Source of the DNA: Desulfobacteraceae bacterium
Lineage (GTDB): Bacteria > Desulfobacterota > Desulfobacteria > Desulfobacterales > DAOWNP01
Direction of reading: 5' to 3'
NCBI GenBank assembly: GCA_030642545.1
Contig: DAOWNP010000035.1
Coordinates: forward strand, 1 to 12,282
DNA: 12,282 nt
Below are positions 1 to 7,626 of the stretch, piece after piece. Below the pieces are notes generated by a model. It was not told the DNA's origin. It worked only from the letters and a program-made list of their open reading frames with translations, and did not search any database. How positions within the stretch are numbered: position 1 is the stretch's first letter; every line of letters begins with the position of its first letter. The position numbers and the translations under genes were made by a program.

Positions 1-727
1 GGCCATGGCAGCTGGAATAACGGAAAATATTTTTCATTATTCAAAAAATGAAAAATCAATTTCCCTATTACCAGTTGAGCCGACTGCAGGATCTTGCTGT
101 TCAGATTGCTGTTTGACTGATACCGGTAAAAACAAAGGTTTTGTTCAAAAAGTATTCTCAGCACTGATTTATGCTTTTACAGATGTGTGGAACGATTTGG
201 CAGGCTGGTTTTTTACAGGGTTACTTATTGCCGGTTTTATTACTGCTCTTATACCTGATGAGCTGATAAGCCGTTTTCTTGGAGGCGGGTTAGTATCAAT
301 GCTGTTAATGCTGCTAACAGGCATACCTCTTTATATATGTGCTACAGCATCAACACCTGTTGCAGCCGCATTAATCATGAAGGGTGTCAGCCCAGGTGCT
401 GCACTGGTTTTTTTACTTGCCGGTCCCGCAACAAATATAACATCTTTGATTGTTTTAACTGGAATCTTTGGAAAAAAAACAGTAATAATTTATCTCACAA
501 CGATTGCATTATTTTCAGTTGCTTTTGGACTAATTATAGATAAAATTTATCTTATTATAAATATATCTCCTATGTCCATTATTGGAAAAGCGTCAGAAAT
601 GATTCCCCTGTGGCTGCAATTTGCAGGAACAGTGATTCTTATTTTAATATCTGTAAAACCGTTTTATAGAATTATTACAACATATAAAACAAAAACTTTT
701 AACAGATACAAAAAAATAAATGGGTAG
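1..727 (+). CDS. SO_0444-family metal (Cu/Zn) efflux permease, 3' part; 5' end outside window
   Basis: This is the C-terminal part of an inner-membrane permease of the SO_0444 type, a family proposed to export copper or zinc. The frame is open to the left edge (codon GCC at 2-4), and the ATG at 5 sits inside an AAMAAGITEN-like stretch typical of the middle of the family, so it is probably not the true start. Counting from that Met, residues 31-36 are CCSDCC, a cysteine cluster in the cytoplasmic linker that may bind metal. It is followed by hydrophobic segments at about 64-84, 93-112, 130-155 and 159-178, and a last one at about 203-217. The blocks GIPLYICATASTPVAAAL (106-123) and LLAGPATN (137-144) are strongly conserved in the family. 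The gene converges on the beta-helix gene. What is seen is the Cys cluster and membrane blocks; the substrate is inferred from the family. Confidence 0.82.
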   Translation, partial: AMAAGITENIFHYSKNEKSISLLPVEPTAGSCCSDCCLTDTGKNKGFVQKVFSALIYAFTDVWNDLAGWFFTGLLIAGFITALIPDELISRFLGGGLVSMLLMLLTGIPLYICATASTPVAAALIMKGVSPGAALVFLLAGPATNITSLIVLTGIFGKKTVIIYLTTIALFSVAFGLIIDKIYLIINISPMSIIGKASEMIPLWLQFAGTVILILISVKPFYRIITTYKTKTFNRYKKING

Positions 728-730
728 CTA

Positions 731-805
731 TTGACAAGTTGTTACGGATTTAAAATTTCTTTCAGGCTCAAGGCTAAAATTTTCCATTGCGTAACAACCT
801 GTCAA
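731..805. repeat. Imperfect inverted-repeat element between convergent genes
   Basis: The arms TTGACAAGTTGTTACG (731-746) and CGTAACAACCTGTCAA (790-805) are reverse complements at 15 of 16 positions. The 43-bp interior holds weaker A/T-rich pairing and the near-palindrome AGGCTCAAGGCT. The element starts 4 bp after the permease stop. The long stem could form a 3' hairpin on the permease transcript, but there is no clean T-run directly after it. Its form also fits a small non-autonomous mobile or REP-like repeat; copy number in the genome would decide. A second short palindrome, TTTTTGCAAAAA, lies at 820-831. Confidence 0.6.
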
Positions 806-876
806 GGCAACAACAATAATTTTTGCAAAAAGGTTTGTCCTTATCTTATAAAAAGATCATCTAAACATAAGTGCGT

Positions 877-2442
877 CTATTTAAAAAAAATATTGATAAT
901 TCTATACCTTACTCCATCTATTAAATTAATAACTCTACTCAATGATTTTTGAATAACATTATTGTTATTATTATTGTTATCACCATTATTGTTATCATCA
1001 TTGTTATTATTATCAGTACTCTCTGTTGGAAGAGTATCATCAGTTATTTCGATATTATTACCCAGTTCAAAACTTCCAATATCAGGAACTCCATTTATAA
1101 TTTTATTTTTTAAAATATCATACTTTTGCCCTAAATCTACCGCCAGATCTTTAACACAAAGAGTATTTGTTGGAATAAAATTACTGATTTTAACAGGTTC
1201 TGAAATAATAATACCTGGATCACAATACTGATTATCAGAAAATCCTGCAAGAGAGTTAAACTCATTAATTTTTTCACTTTTACCTTTTTTATCTTTCCAA
1301 AAATAAAAATAGTCATTTTTTAGATGGAAAAAAAGATTATTATTCATGCTAATTGAATTATCAGAAGTTATTTTATCTATATAAACAGCATAAGTTCCTA
1401 TATCTTTTGCTACTACTATATTATTCATTATCATATTATTATTTGTTCTATCCACATTTTTCACATGGTCACCTGCAAGTATAAGCTCTCCACTAAAAAA
1501 ATATGATTTATCAGTCTTTTGCATATTTCCGTATAATGTATTATTATAAACTTTATTATTTGAACTGTCATAAAGACATATACCAGAGCCATCATTATTA
1601 TAACAAAGATTATAATACACTTCATTGTTATCACACCATTGATCTAACTGAATCCCATTCCCATCAGGCCCTTTTAATTCAATGTTATTATAGCTAATAT
1701 TATACCTGATAATATTATTATCTCCAGAATTCTCACCAGGACCTGCAGAAAAAAGATGTATACCGCTTGACCCTGCATAACCTTCCCCATTATTATAAAC
1801 AATATTCTCTTCAATTATATAATAGTTAGCATTTATTTCAAATCCCATATATCTGTTATGATGAACAATATTACCTGCAAGTATAGTTTCTTTTCTATAT
1901 TCACAATTTACTAAAGCAGCAGCAATTCCCTGTGTTTTACTATAACTAACTTCATTTTCTATAATTCTGTTTTCACCCCCGGCACCATTTGCTATCCATA
2001 TTCCAAGTCCATTATTTCGTATATTACACTTATAAACTGTAATATTACTACTGCCCTTCTGAATCATAACTCCGCCATACTTACTATTTTGTACTGTAAA
2101 ACCCTCAATTTTAATATATTTTGATCTTTGAATATCTATATAACCATTAATAACAGGGGTAGCATCTGGAGCTGCCTTTATAATTACAGGATTATCACGA
2201 GTTCCCTGCCAGTTATCTATAAAAAATGAATTTTTATATGTTCCATTACAATAAATAACATCTCCAGGTGATACAGACTTTATCTCCCATAAACCATAAT
2301 AGTGATCTGGTTTATCTATTTTTTCCTGACCTGCAGGATGCAGGTAGAATACTTTTGCTTCAATAGCAGATACAAAAAAAGTAACGAATAAAAAAAATGA
2401 CATGAATACAAATTTATATATATTATTTTTTCTGATATACAT
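877..2442 (-). CDS. Secreted right-handed parallel beta-helix repeat protein with Asn/Asp-rich C-terminal linker
   Basis: The 521-residue protein has an N-terminal signal peptide: a basic start (MYIRKNNIYK), a hydrophobic core at about 11-25, and a likely cleavage after SAIEA at residue 29. Residues from about 60 to 400 are a run of Asn-rich beta-helix (PbH1-type) coils with phrases such as NIVYNNGEG, NISYNN, NLCYNNDGSGICLYD and NNKVYNNTLYGN, as in pectate-lyase-like or periplasmic/surface polysaccharide-binding or -cleaving proteins. No specific catalytic signature is recognised, so lyase activity is not claimed. Residues about 475-495 are almost only Asn and Asp, and a 26-residue tail with alternating hydrophobic and basic residues follows. 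The ATG is supported by AAGGAGAAG (complement of 2448-2456). A DegT-type sugar aminotransferase is divergently transcribed upstream, which may hint at a shared link to surface glycans, but this is only inference. Confidence 0.85.
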   Translation of the reverse strand: MYIRKNNIYKFVFMSFFLFVTFFVSAIEAKVFYLHPAGQEKIDKPDHYYGLWEIKSVSPGDVIYCNGTYKNSFFIDNWQGTRDNPVIIKAAPDATPVINGYIDIQRSKYIKIEGFTVQNSKYGGVMIQKGSSNITVYKCNIRNNGLGIWIANGAGGENRIIENEVSYSKTQGIAAALVNCEYRKETILAGNIVHHNRYMGFEINANYYIIEENIVYNNGEGYAGSSGIHLFSAGPGENSGDNNIIRYNISYNNIELKGPDGNGIQLDQWCDNNEVYYNLCYNNDGSGICLYDSSNNKVYNNTLYGNMQKTDKSYFFSGELILAGDHVKNVDRTNNNMIMNNIVVAKDIGTYAVYIDKITSDNSISMNNNLFFHLKNDYFYFWKDKKGKSEKINEFNSLAGFSDNQYCDPGIIISEPVKISNFIPTNTLCVKDLAVDLGQKYDILKNKIINGVPDIGSFELGNNIEITDDTLPTESTDNNNNDDNNNGDNNNNNNNVIQKSLSRVINLIDGVRYRIINIFFK

Positions 2443-2459
2443 TTAATCTTCTCCTTATT

Positions 2460-2485
2460 TATATCTTTATTAAAATAAAGATATA
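2460..2485. promoter_or_regulatory. Perfect palindrome just upstream of the beta-helix gene's ribosome-binding site
   Basis: The arms TATATCTTTAT (2460-2470) and ATAAAGATATA (2475-2485) are perfect 11-bp inverted repeats around a 4-bp centre. On the minus strand they end 3 bp before the AAGGAGAAG Shine-Dalgarno sequence. The position suits an operator or a 5'-leader hairpin affecting translation. Function is inferred from position only; AT-rich palindromes also occur by chance. Confidence 0.4.
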
Positions 2486-2800
2486 TTTCAATGATACAAT
2501 GACAAATTTACTAAAACTTATTTGTACAATCAATAAACTGATTACATAATCCAAAATTTTTATCTTACAGTTGTTTTCGAGATAACTATTACTACTACTT
2601 GTTCTTGTTTATCTTAAATACAATTCTCCTCTATTACTTGTGTTTTTAATATTTACCATGGTAGAAATATATTCATCTTGCATTCTAAAATCTTTAACAA
2701 AGCACAAATTATTCCAATCATTATTAAAAATAATAATTTGTAGAAATAACAAGCCAAACAAAATTAATTTTTAATTACTTCTTTTCTTTACTCATTTAAA

Positions 2801-2854
2801 AAGTATAAATAATCAGACAGATTTAAAATAAAGTATAAATAATCAGACAGATTA
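2801..2854. repeat. Two tandem copies of a 30-bp repeat
   Basis: AAGTATAAATAATCAGACAG occurs at 2801-2820 and again at 2831-2850, each followed by ATT(T)AAAA, giving a repeat period of exactly 30 bp. The second copy also forms the left arm of the hairpin at 2841-2873. Two copies are too few for a CRISPR array. They could be paired binding sites or the result of a local duplication. Confidence 0.7.
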
Positions 2855-2888
2855 AAAATTTATCTTTCTGATTAGGTTGTTTTTTTTA
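2841..2888 (+). terminator. Terminator-like hairpin followed by T-run, without an obvious upstream gene
   Basis: AATCAGACAGAT (2841-2852) pairs with ATCTTTCTGATT (2862-2873) at 11 of 12 positions with a 9-nt loop. After AGGTTG there is a run of eight T (2880-2887). The stem is AT-rich and therefore weak. Read on the plus strand this resembles an intrinsic terminator, yet no plus-strand gene precedes it in this intergenic region, so either a small RNA starts upstream or the match is fortuitous. Confidence 0.35.
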
Positions 2889-2988
2889 TTAGTATTGATA
2901 ATAATGATTACGTTTAATAGAATTTTGGGTTGGTCATAACATCGGCTATCAGATGTCAAAGAGTAAGCTATAGTTAGAATTAAAACTA

Positions 2989-3035
2989 AGGGCTCACACA
3001 AAAATAACTTTACATTTTATTTTTGTGCGAACCCT
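2989..3035. repeat. Long imperfect inverted repeat in the leader of the DegT-type gene
   Basis: AGGGCTCACACAAAAATAA (2989-3007) and TTATTTTTGTGCGAACCCT (3017-3035) are reverse complements at 17 of 19 positions, with a 9-nt loop (CTTTACATT). Similarity continues weakly outward. The element ends 37 bp before the ribosome-binding site of the aminotransferase gene. It could be a leader hairpin, an attenuator or a dispersed palindromic repeat; a T-run does not follow it. Confidence 0.6.
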
Positions 3036-3084
3036 AAGCCCAGAATTTTAATAATTTCTACAAGTTACCAACAGGAGTTATAAT

Positions 3085-4275
3085 ATGAGTAATCTTGCCT
3101 TAGAGGGTGGAAAACCGGTTCGTTCAGATAAAGATTTCCTTGTTTTTGGTGCACCCAGGATTGAAGAAGCAGAAATAGAAGAAGTTGTTGATTCCATGCG
3201 TTGCAGCTGGATTGGTACAGGACCTAAAGTTGCTGTATTTGAAAAAGATTTTGCAAAATACAAAGAAATAAAACATGCTATAGCCTTAAACTCTTGTACT
3301 GCTGCCTTGCATCTTTCCATGTTTGCAGGAGGTATAGGAGAAGGAGATGAAGTAATTACCACTCCAATGACATTTTGTGCAACAGTTAACGCAATAATAC
3401 ATTGTGGTGCTACACCGGTACTTGCTGATTGTGACAGAAAAACAATGAATATCAGTCCTAAAGAAATTGAAAAAAAAATTACATCAAAAACAAAAGCAAT
3501 TCTTCCGGTACATTTTGCTGGCAGATGTTGTGATATGGATTCAATTATGGATATTGCCCGGGCATATGATCTTATGGTTATAGAAGACTGTGCTCATGCT
3601 ATCGAATCTGAATATCATGGAGTTAAAGCAGGTCTGTTTGGTGATATTGGCTGTTTCAGCTTTTATGTAACTAAAAACATAGTAACTGGTGAAGGCGGCA
3701 TGGTTATTACTAAAGATAACCGTATGGCAGAAAGAATAAAAATCATGGGTTTGCATGGTATGAGTAAAAATGCGTGGAAAAGATTTTCTGACAAAGGGTA
3801 TAAGCATTATCAGGTTATCCATGCAGGGTACAAATATAATATGATGGATATACAAGCTGCTATGGGAATACATCAATTAAAAAGAGTTGATAAATATTGG
3901 AAACACAGGAAAGATATATGGAATAAATATAATGATGTATTTTTAAACCTTTTTTGTGAAATCCCTGAGAAACCAGCCACTGAAACAAAGCATGCATATC
4001 ATCTCTATACTCTTTTGATAAATATTGAAAAATTAAAAAGAGAAAGAGACTGGGTATTAGATGCTCTTACTGCTGAAAATATTGGTGTAGGTGTTCATTA
4101 CACTCCTGTTCACCTGCACCCTTTTTATAAAAAAACTTATGGCTGGAAAAAAAATGATTTCCCAAATGCAGAATGGATAGGAGAAAGAACAATATCTCTT
4201 CCGTTATCAGCAGCTTTAAATAATAAAGATACAGATGATGTAATTTCTGCTGTTCATAAGGTTCTAAAAAAGTAA
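3085..4275 (+). CDS. DegT/DnrJ/EryC1/StrS-family PLP-dependent sugar aminotransferase
   Basis: At 396 residues this has the usual length of fold-type I PLP enzymes that transfer an amino group to nucleotide-linked keto-sugars in lipopolysaccharide, glycan or antibiotic-sugar synthesis. Visible family features are SWIGTGPKV (41-49), the cofactor phosphate region NSCTAALHL (69-77), DEVITTPMTFCAT (88-100), LPVHFAGRCCDMD (140-152), the Asp of EDCAHA (167-172) that contacts the pyridine nitrogen, and the Schiff-base Lys in FYVTKNIVTGEGG, Lys197. C-terminal VGVHYTPVHLHPFYK is also typical, and ArnB-like and PseC-like enzymes share this pattern. The exact sugar substrate cannot be told from sequence. 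AGGAG at 3073-3077 lies 7 bp before the ATG. No other nucleotide-sugar genes lie nearby, so its pathway is probably completed elsewhere in the genome. Confidence 0.92.
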   Translation: MSNLALEGGKPVRSDKDFLVFGAPRIEEAEIEEVVDSMRCSWIGTGPKVAVFEKDFAKYKEIKHAIALNSCTAALHLSMFAGGIGEGDEVITTPMTFCATVNAIIHCGATPVLADCDRKTMNISPKEIEKKITSKTKAILPVHFAGRCCDMDSIMDIARAYDLMVIEDCAHAIESEYHGVKAGLFGDIGCFSFYVTKNIVTGEGGMVITKDNRMAERIKIMGLHGMSKNAWKRFSDKGYKHYQVIHAGYKYNMMDIQAAMGIHQLKRVDKYWKHRKDIWNKYNDVFLNLFCEIPEKPATETKHAYHLYTLLINIEKLKRERDWVLDALTAENIGVGVHYTPVHLHPFYKKTYGWKKNDFPNAEWIGERTISLPLSAALNNKDTDDVISAVHKVLKK

Positions 4276-4450
4276 AATATTACACAGACAGATTGTTACT
4301 AAACCTGTTTAATACACAGGCTGGAAAGATTTTTTCTCATCTTTAATAAAGGTCAATATTTTCTATTCAAAAACAATATATAAAAAAATATGATATATTA
4401 TTTGAAAAGATTAATAATATAGCATAGTATTTATAGGTTATAGGTTGATG

Positions 4451-4499
4451 AGTTTAATTTAGTATTTTAGTATTATTTAAAACAATACTAAATTAAACT
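4451..4499. promoter_or_regulatory. Perfect 16-bp inverted repeat upstream of cooC
   Basis: AGTTTAATTTAGTATT (4451-4466) and AATACTAAATTAAACT (4484-4499) are exact reverse complements separated by 17 bp; the spacer repeats TTAGTATT once more. The right arm ends 31 bp before the cooC start codon and 18 bp before its ribosome-binding site. It may be a leader hairpin, an operator, or an AT-rich terminator for the preceding gene, although no T-run follows. Arm length makes chance unlikely, but function is inferred. Confidence 0.5.
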
Positions 4500-4530
4500 G
4501 TTTATATATTAAATATCAGGAGAACATTTA

Positions 4531-5286
4531 ATGAAAATCGCAGTCAGCGGTAAAGGCGGAGTTGGCAAAACAACTTTTTCAGCTCTTATGATACGGGCAT
4601 TTAATGATTCAGGCAAACATGTATTGGCTATTGATGCTGATCCTGATGCAAACTTGGCAGCAGCAGTTGGAGTTCCTGATGCAGATAAAATAGTACCTAT
4701 ATCAAAAATGAAAGAGCTTGTTTATGAAAGAACAGGTGCAAAAGCAGGTACAGTAGGAGGGTTTTTTACGCTAAACCCAAAAGTAGATGATCTTCCTGAT
4801 TCTTTATCCGTAAAACTTGATAAAATAAAACTAATGCGTCTTGGAGAAATCAAAAAAGGAGGTTCGGGTTGTATTTGTCCTGAAAGCACACTATTAAAAG
4901 CTCTTGTTATGCATATTGTTCTTTCAAGAAATGAAGTAGTTGTTATGGATATGGAAGCAGGAATAGAACACTTAGGAAGAGGAACAGCTCAAGCTGTCGA
5001 TAAACTTATTATAGTTGTCGAACCTGGAAAAAGAAGCATAGAAACCGCTTTAAATATTAAAAAACTGGCTTCTGAAATCTGGCTTAAAAATATAACAGTT
5101 GTTGGAAATAAAATCCGTAATGATAATGATAAAAAATTTCTTGAAAAAAGTCTTCCTGATTTTCATTTTGCAGGTTTTATTCCTTATGACAACCAACTTA
5201 TAGAAGCAGATCTTTCTGGAATTTCTCCATATGATATTGATTCGGATACAAAGTTGATAATTAATAAAATTATCGAAAAACTATAA
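4531..5286 (+). CDS. cooC: CooC-type ATPase for carbon monoxide dehydrogenase nickel insertion
   Basis: This 251-residue cytoplasmic protein belongs to the MinD/ParA-type P-loop ATPases. CooC dimers use ATP to help place nickel in the C-cluster of carbon monoxide dehydrogenase. Residues 6-15 are SGKGGVGKTT, the deviant Walker A with signature Lys8. DADPDAN (35-41) is the Walker A' region. The paired cysteines of GCICPE (Cys114 and Cys116) match the CxC metal-binding motif at the CooC dimer interface. VVVMDMEAGIEHLGRGTA (136-153) is the highly characteristic CooC block containing Walker B. AGGAG at 4518-4522 lies 8 bp before the ATG. No CODH or acetyl-CoA synthase gene lies in this window, so its client is encoded elsewhere. 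The helicase gene follows after only 4 bp, implying cotranscription. Confidence 0.93.
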   Translation: MKIAVSGKGGVGKTTFSALMIRAFNDSGKHVLAIDADPDANLAAAVGVPDADKIVPISKMKELVYERTGAKAGTVGGFFTLNPKVDDLPDSLSVKLDKIKLMRLGEIKKGGSGCICPESTLLKALVMHIVLSRNEVVVMDMEAGIEHLGRGTAQAVDKLIIVVEPGKRSIETALNIKKLASEIWLKNITVVGNKIRNDNDKKFLEKSLPDFHFAGFIPYDNQLIEADLSGISPYDIDSDTKLIINKIIEKL

Positions 5287-5290
5287 TATA

Positions 5291-7393
5291 ATGCAACTTA
5301 ATTATCAAAAAAAAACATTTAAAAAAAAACAAAAAAAATTCTTAAAAATAAGACCTGCAATTGATAAAAACCTCAAAAAAGTTTTTAATAAAATTGGTAC
5401 ACCTGAAAAAAAAGAATTTGAACCGGATAAATTCCAGAAAAAGGCTCTGAATATAATATTAGAATCAAAAGACTGTCTTGTTAGTGCTCCCACAGGATCA
5501 GGTAAAACATGGATTGCTGAAAAAGCTATCAAACATTTTTTTGAAAATAATCAAAAAGCCTGGTTTGCATCACCTCTAAAAGCTTTGTCAAATTCCATAT
5601 ATCTACAATTTTCAGAAAAATTTGGAATCAATAATGTAGGAATACTGACAGGCGACAGAGTTGAAAACCCCAATGCCTCTATTATTGTGGGAACAACTGA
5701 AATATTAAGAAACCAGCTTTATGATGCTATGCATAAAGGAATTGATATTACAACTGATCTTGTTGTAATAGATGAAGCTCATTTTTTAGGAGATGAAGAC
5801 CGCGGCGTTGTGTGGGAAGAGATATTAATATACATGCCTGTACGTATTCCCATTCTTCTGCTTTCAGCAACCATTGGTAATGCTGATAAGATTGCTGCAT
5901 GGCTTCAATCAATACGTGAAAAAGAGTGTTCTGTTGTAAAAGAAACAAAAAGAGAAGTTTCTCTTTTCCCTGTTTTTTTTCACCCTTCAGGTACCATGAC
6001 TCCATTTCTTTCTGAAGATGAAAAAAAACAGAAAAAAGTGCTTTATAAAAGAGTTTTAGATTATATTACAAAAACTCCGAATCTTCTTCTTTCACACCCC
6101 AGAATGCTGCCTCCTGTCGGACTTATATTGAAAGCTCTTCAAAAATACAATCTTCTCCCTGCTATTTTTTTTTTAAAATCACGTATAGATTGCGACAATG
6201 CTCTTGATCGTTGTGCAAATATTAACCATACTATAGATCAAGAACGAAAAACAGTAATTAGTAAAAAAATAGCTGAATTTCTTCAGGAGAATCAAACTCT
6301 TTCAAATCACAAACAACTCTGGCATCTTGAGCATCTTGCTGTAGGAGCACATCACAGCGGACAGCTTCCTGCGTGGAAACTCCTTATTGAAAGTCTTATG
6401 TCAGAAGGTCTTCTTGATGCTGTTTTTGCAACATCTACTATGGCAGCAGGAGTAAATTTTCCTGCGAGAACTGTAGTTATACTAAATACAGATAGATATA
6501 ACGGAAGAGATTTTGTACATCTGTCCTCAACAGAATTTCACCAGATGACAGGACGAGCCGGAAGACGGGGTAAAGACAATATTGGTTTTGGCGTTTTAAT
6601 TCCTGGTAAATTCATGAATCTCAGGCTTGCATCTAAACTTATAAACTCACCTCCTTCAAAAGTTAACAGTCAGATCTGTATCAATTTTTCAATGGTTTTA
6701 AACCTGCTCTTATCTCATACCATTGATGGAATTAATAATCTATTGGAAAAATCTTTTGCTTCGTATACTCTTTTAACAAAAAAAAAAAAGACATCTACTA
6801 TATTTATAAGTAATAATAATAATTTTTTGTGGCAGGATTTTTTACTGCATTTAAATTTTTTAAAAAAATATAAATATGTAAACAAAAATAATAAACTTAC
6901 AAAAAGTGGTAAATGGGCATCCAAATTAAGAATAAATCAGCCTCTTATAATGGCAGAAGGTTTTAAATATAAACTTTTTGACAATCTAACACCTTCTTAT
7001 CTCGCAGGATTTGTAGCATCTTTCGTAAATGAACGTAATTTAGATGATGACTCTTTAGACATGAACCTTGTCCCAATAAAGCTTCTAAAACGTTTGGAAT
7101 ATGCAAAAAAAGAACTTGTTCCATTTTTAAAACATATGGACGAAAAAGGCTTTGAAACAAAAAAACTTTATCTGAAACCTGCTGCAACTATTTATCTTTG
7201 GGCAGAAAACATGCCATGGGATAAAGTTTTATCCATATCAGAATTAGCTGAAGGAGACTTAGCAAGATTAATTTTTATGACTGTAGATAATTTAAGACAT
7301 ATTAAAAATCTTGTTGATATATTCCCCAAAATAGCAGATAATGCAGAAAAAGCAATAAATCTCATTTATAAAGATCCTCTTATAACATATTAA
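5291..7393 (+). CDS. Ski2-like superfamily 2 DExH-box helicase
   Basis: The 700-residue protein carries a complete SF2 helicase core: motif I APTGSGKT (66-73), Ia SPLKALSNS (94-102), II DEAH (161-164) in the Ski2/Mtr4-like setting DEAHFLGDEDRGVVWEE, III SAT (192-194), V ATSTMAAGVNFPA (380-392) and VI HQMTGRAGRRG (417-427). The remaining 260 residues are helical and match the position of the DSHCT-like C-terminal part of Ski2/Mtr4/HelY proteins, but a firm domain call needs a profile search. Such enzymes unwind RNA, or RNA-DNA, in 3'-5' direction; the bacterial role is poorly known. The N terminus is very Lys-rich, from three A-tracts of 8-9 bases. The ATG is 4 bp after cooC with no good Shine-Dalgarno, consistent with translational coupling. 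A run of 12 A at 6778-6789 encodes four Lys inside the gene without breaking the frame. Confidence 0.9.
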   Translation: MQLNYQKKTFKKKQKKFLKIRPAIDKNLKKVFNKIGTPEKKEFEPDKFQKKALNIILESKDCLVSAPTGSGKTWIAEKAIKHFFENNQKAWFASPLKALSNSIYLQFSEKFGINNVGILTGDRVENPNASIIVGTTEILRNQLYDAMHKGIDITTDLVVIDEAHFLGDEDRGVVWEEILIYMPVRIPILLLSATIGNADKIAAWLQSIREKECSVVKETKREVSLFPVFFHPSGTMTPFLSEDEKKQKKVLYKRVLDYITKTPNLLLSHPRMLPPVGLILKALQKYNLLPAIFFLKSRIDCDNALDRCANINHTIDQERKTVISKKIAEFLQENQTLSNHKQLWHLEHLAVGAHHSGQLPAWKLLIESLMSEGLLDAVFATSTMAAGVNFPARTVVILNTDRYNGRDFVHLSSTEFHQMTGRAGRRGKDNIGFGVLIPGKFMNLRLASKLINSPPSKVNSQICINFSMVLNLLLSHTIDGINNLLEKSFASYTLLTKKKKTSTIFISNNNNFLWQDFLLHLNFLKKYKYVNKNNKLTKSGKWASKLRINQPLIMAEGFKYKLFDNLTPSYLAGFVASFVNERNLDDDSLDMNLVPIKLLKRLEYAKKELVPFLKHMDEKGFETKKLYLKPAATIYLWAENMPWDKVLSISELAEGDLARLIFMTVDNLRHIKNLVDIFPKIADNAEKAINLIYKDPLITY

Positions 7394-7415
7394 AATCTAA
7401 TATTTTCAGGAATAG

Positions 7416-7540
7416 GAACAAAATAACTTACGAAAAATTGGAGCAGGCTATTTTTTTCATCTTCAAGGCACTCAAGCAGACGCATAGCAAGCTATGAAGC
7501 TATGAAGCTATGAAGGGCTATGTATGTAACTATTTTGTTT
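7416..7540. repeat. Intergenic element with imperfect terminal inverted repeats and a GCTATGAA triplication
   Basis: GAACAAAATAACTTAC (7416-7431) is matched at the other end by GTAACTATTTTGTTT (7526-7540), reverse complements apart from a small internal gap and the outermost base. Inside, CATAGC (7483-7488) and GCTATG (7491-7496) form a tight palindrome. GCTATGAA is repeated three times in tandem at 7491-7514 and then partly again. About 125 bp with matching ends and no coding capacity fits a MITE-like or REP-like element. It lies between the helicase gene and the SRPBCC gene. Confidence 0.55.
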
Positions 7541-7626
7541 GAGCAAACACAACACACATAAGATGTACAAAAAGACAATTTAGTTTTGGAAATTATAAAG
7601 TTTACGTTCCCAAGGAAAGATAATAA

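Larger units (their letters stand above)
2443..3084. other. Divergent intergenic region, 642 bp, rich in palindromes and direct repeats
   Basis: No convincing coding sequence is seen. The region should hold the promoters of both flanking genes, but no clear -35/-10 pair stands out in such AT-rich DNA. It contains the palindrome at 2460-2485, a 10-bp palindrome TACCATGGTA at 2654-2663, an inverted repeat with arms ACAAATTATT (2704-2713) and AATAATTTGT (2732-2741), the 30-bp tandem repeat at 2801-2854 with a terminator-like hairpin, and the long inverted repeat at 2989-3035. Confidence 0.6.

Noticed and set aside
731..952. 73-codon plus-strand open frame starting TTG after the permease
   Set aside because: It begins in the inverted-repeat element, has no ribosome-binding site and runs antisense into the beta-helix gene; codon content reflects the repeat.
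962..1231. 89-codon plus-strand open frame rich in Leu and Ser
   Set aside because: It is the antisense shadow of the Asn/Asp-rich linker codons of the beta-helix gene.
2801..2854. CRISPR-like direct repeats
   Set aside because: Only two copies, with a 10-bp gap between the 20-bp cores, no further units and no cas genes.
4304..4335. Possible terminator after the aminotransferase gene (CCTGT/ACAGG stem, later T6)
   Set aside because: The stem is only 5 bp and the T-run begins 9 nt after it, so it is too weak to call.
5307..5338. Three A-tracts as a curved-DNA promoter element
   Set aside because: They lie within the coding start of the helicase, are spaced 14 and 10 bp, and are explained by Lys codons.
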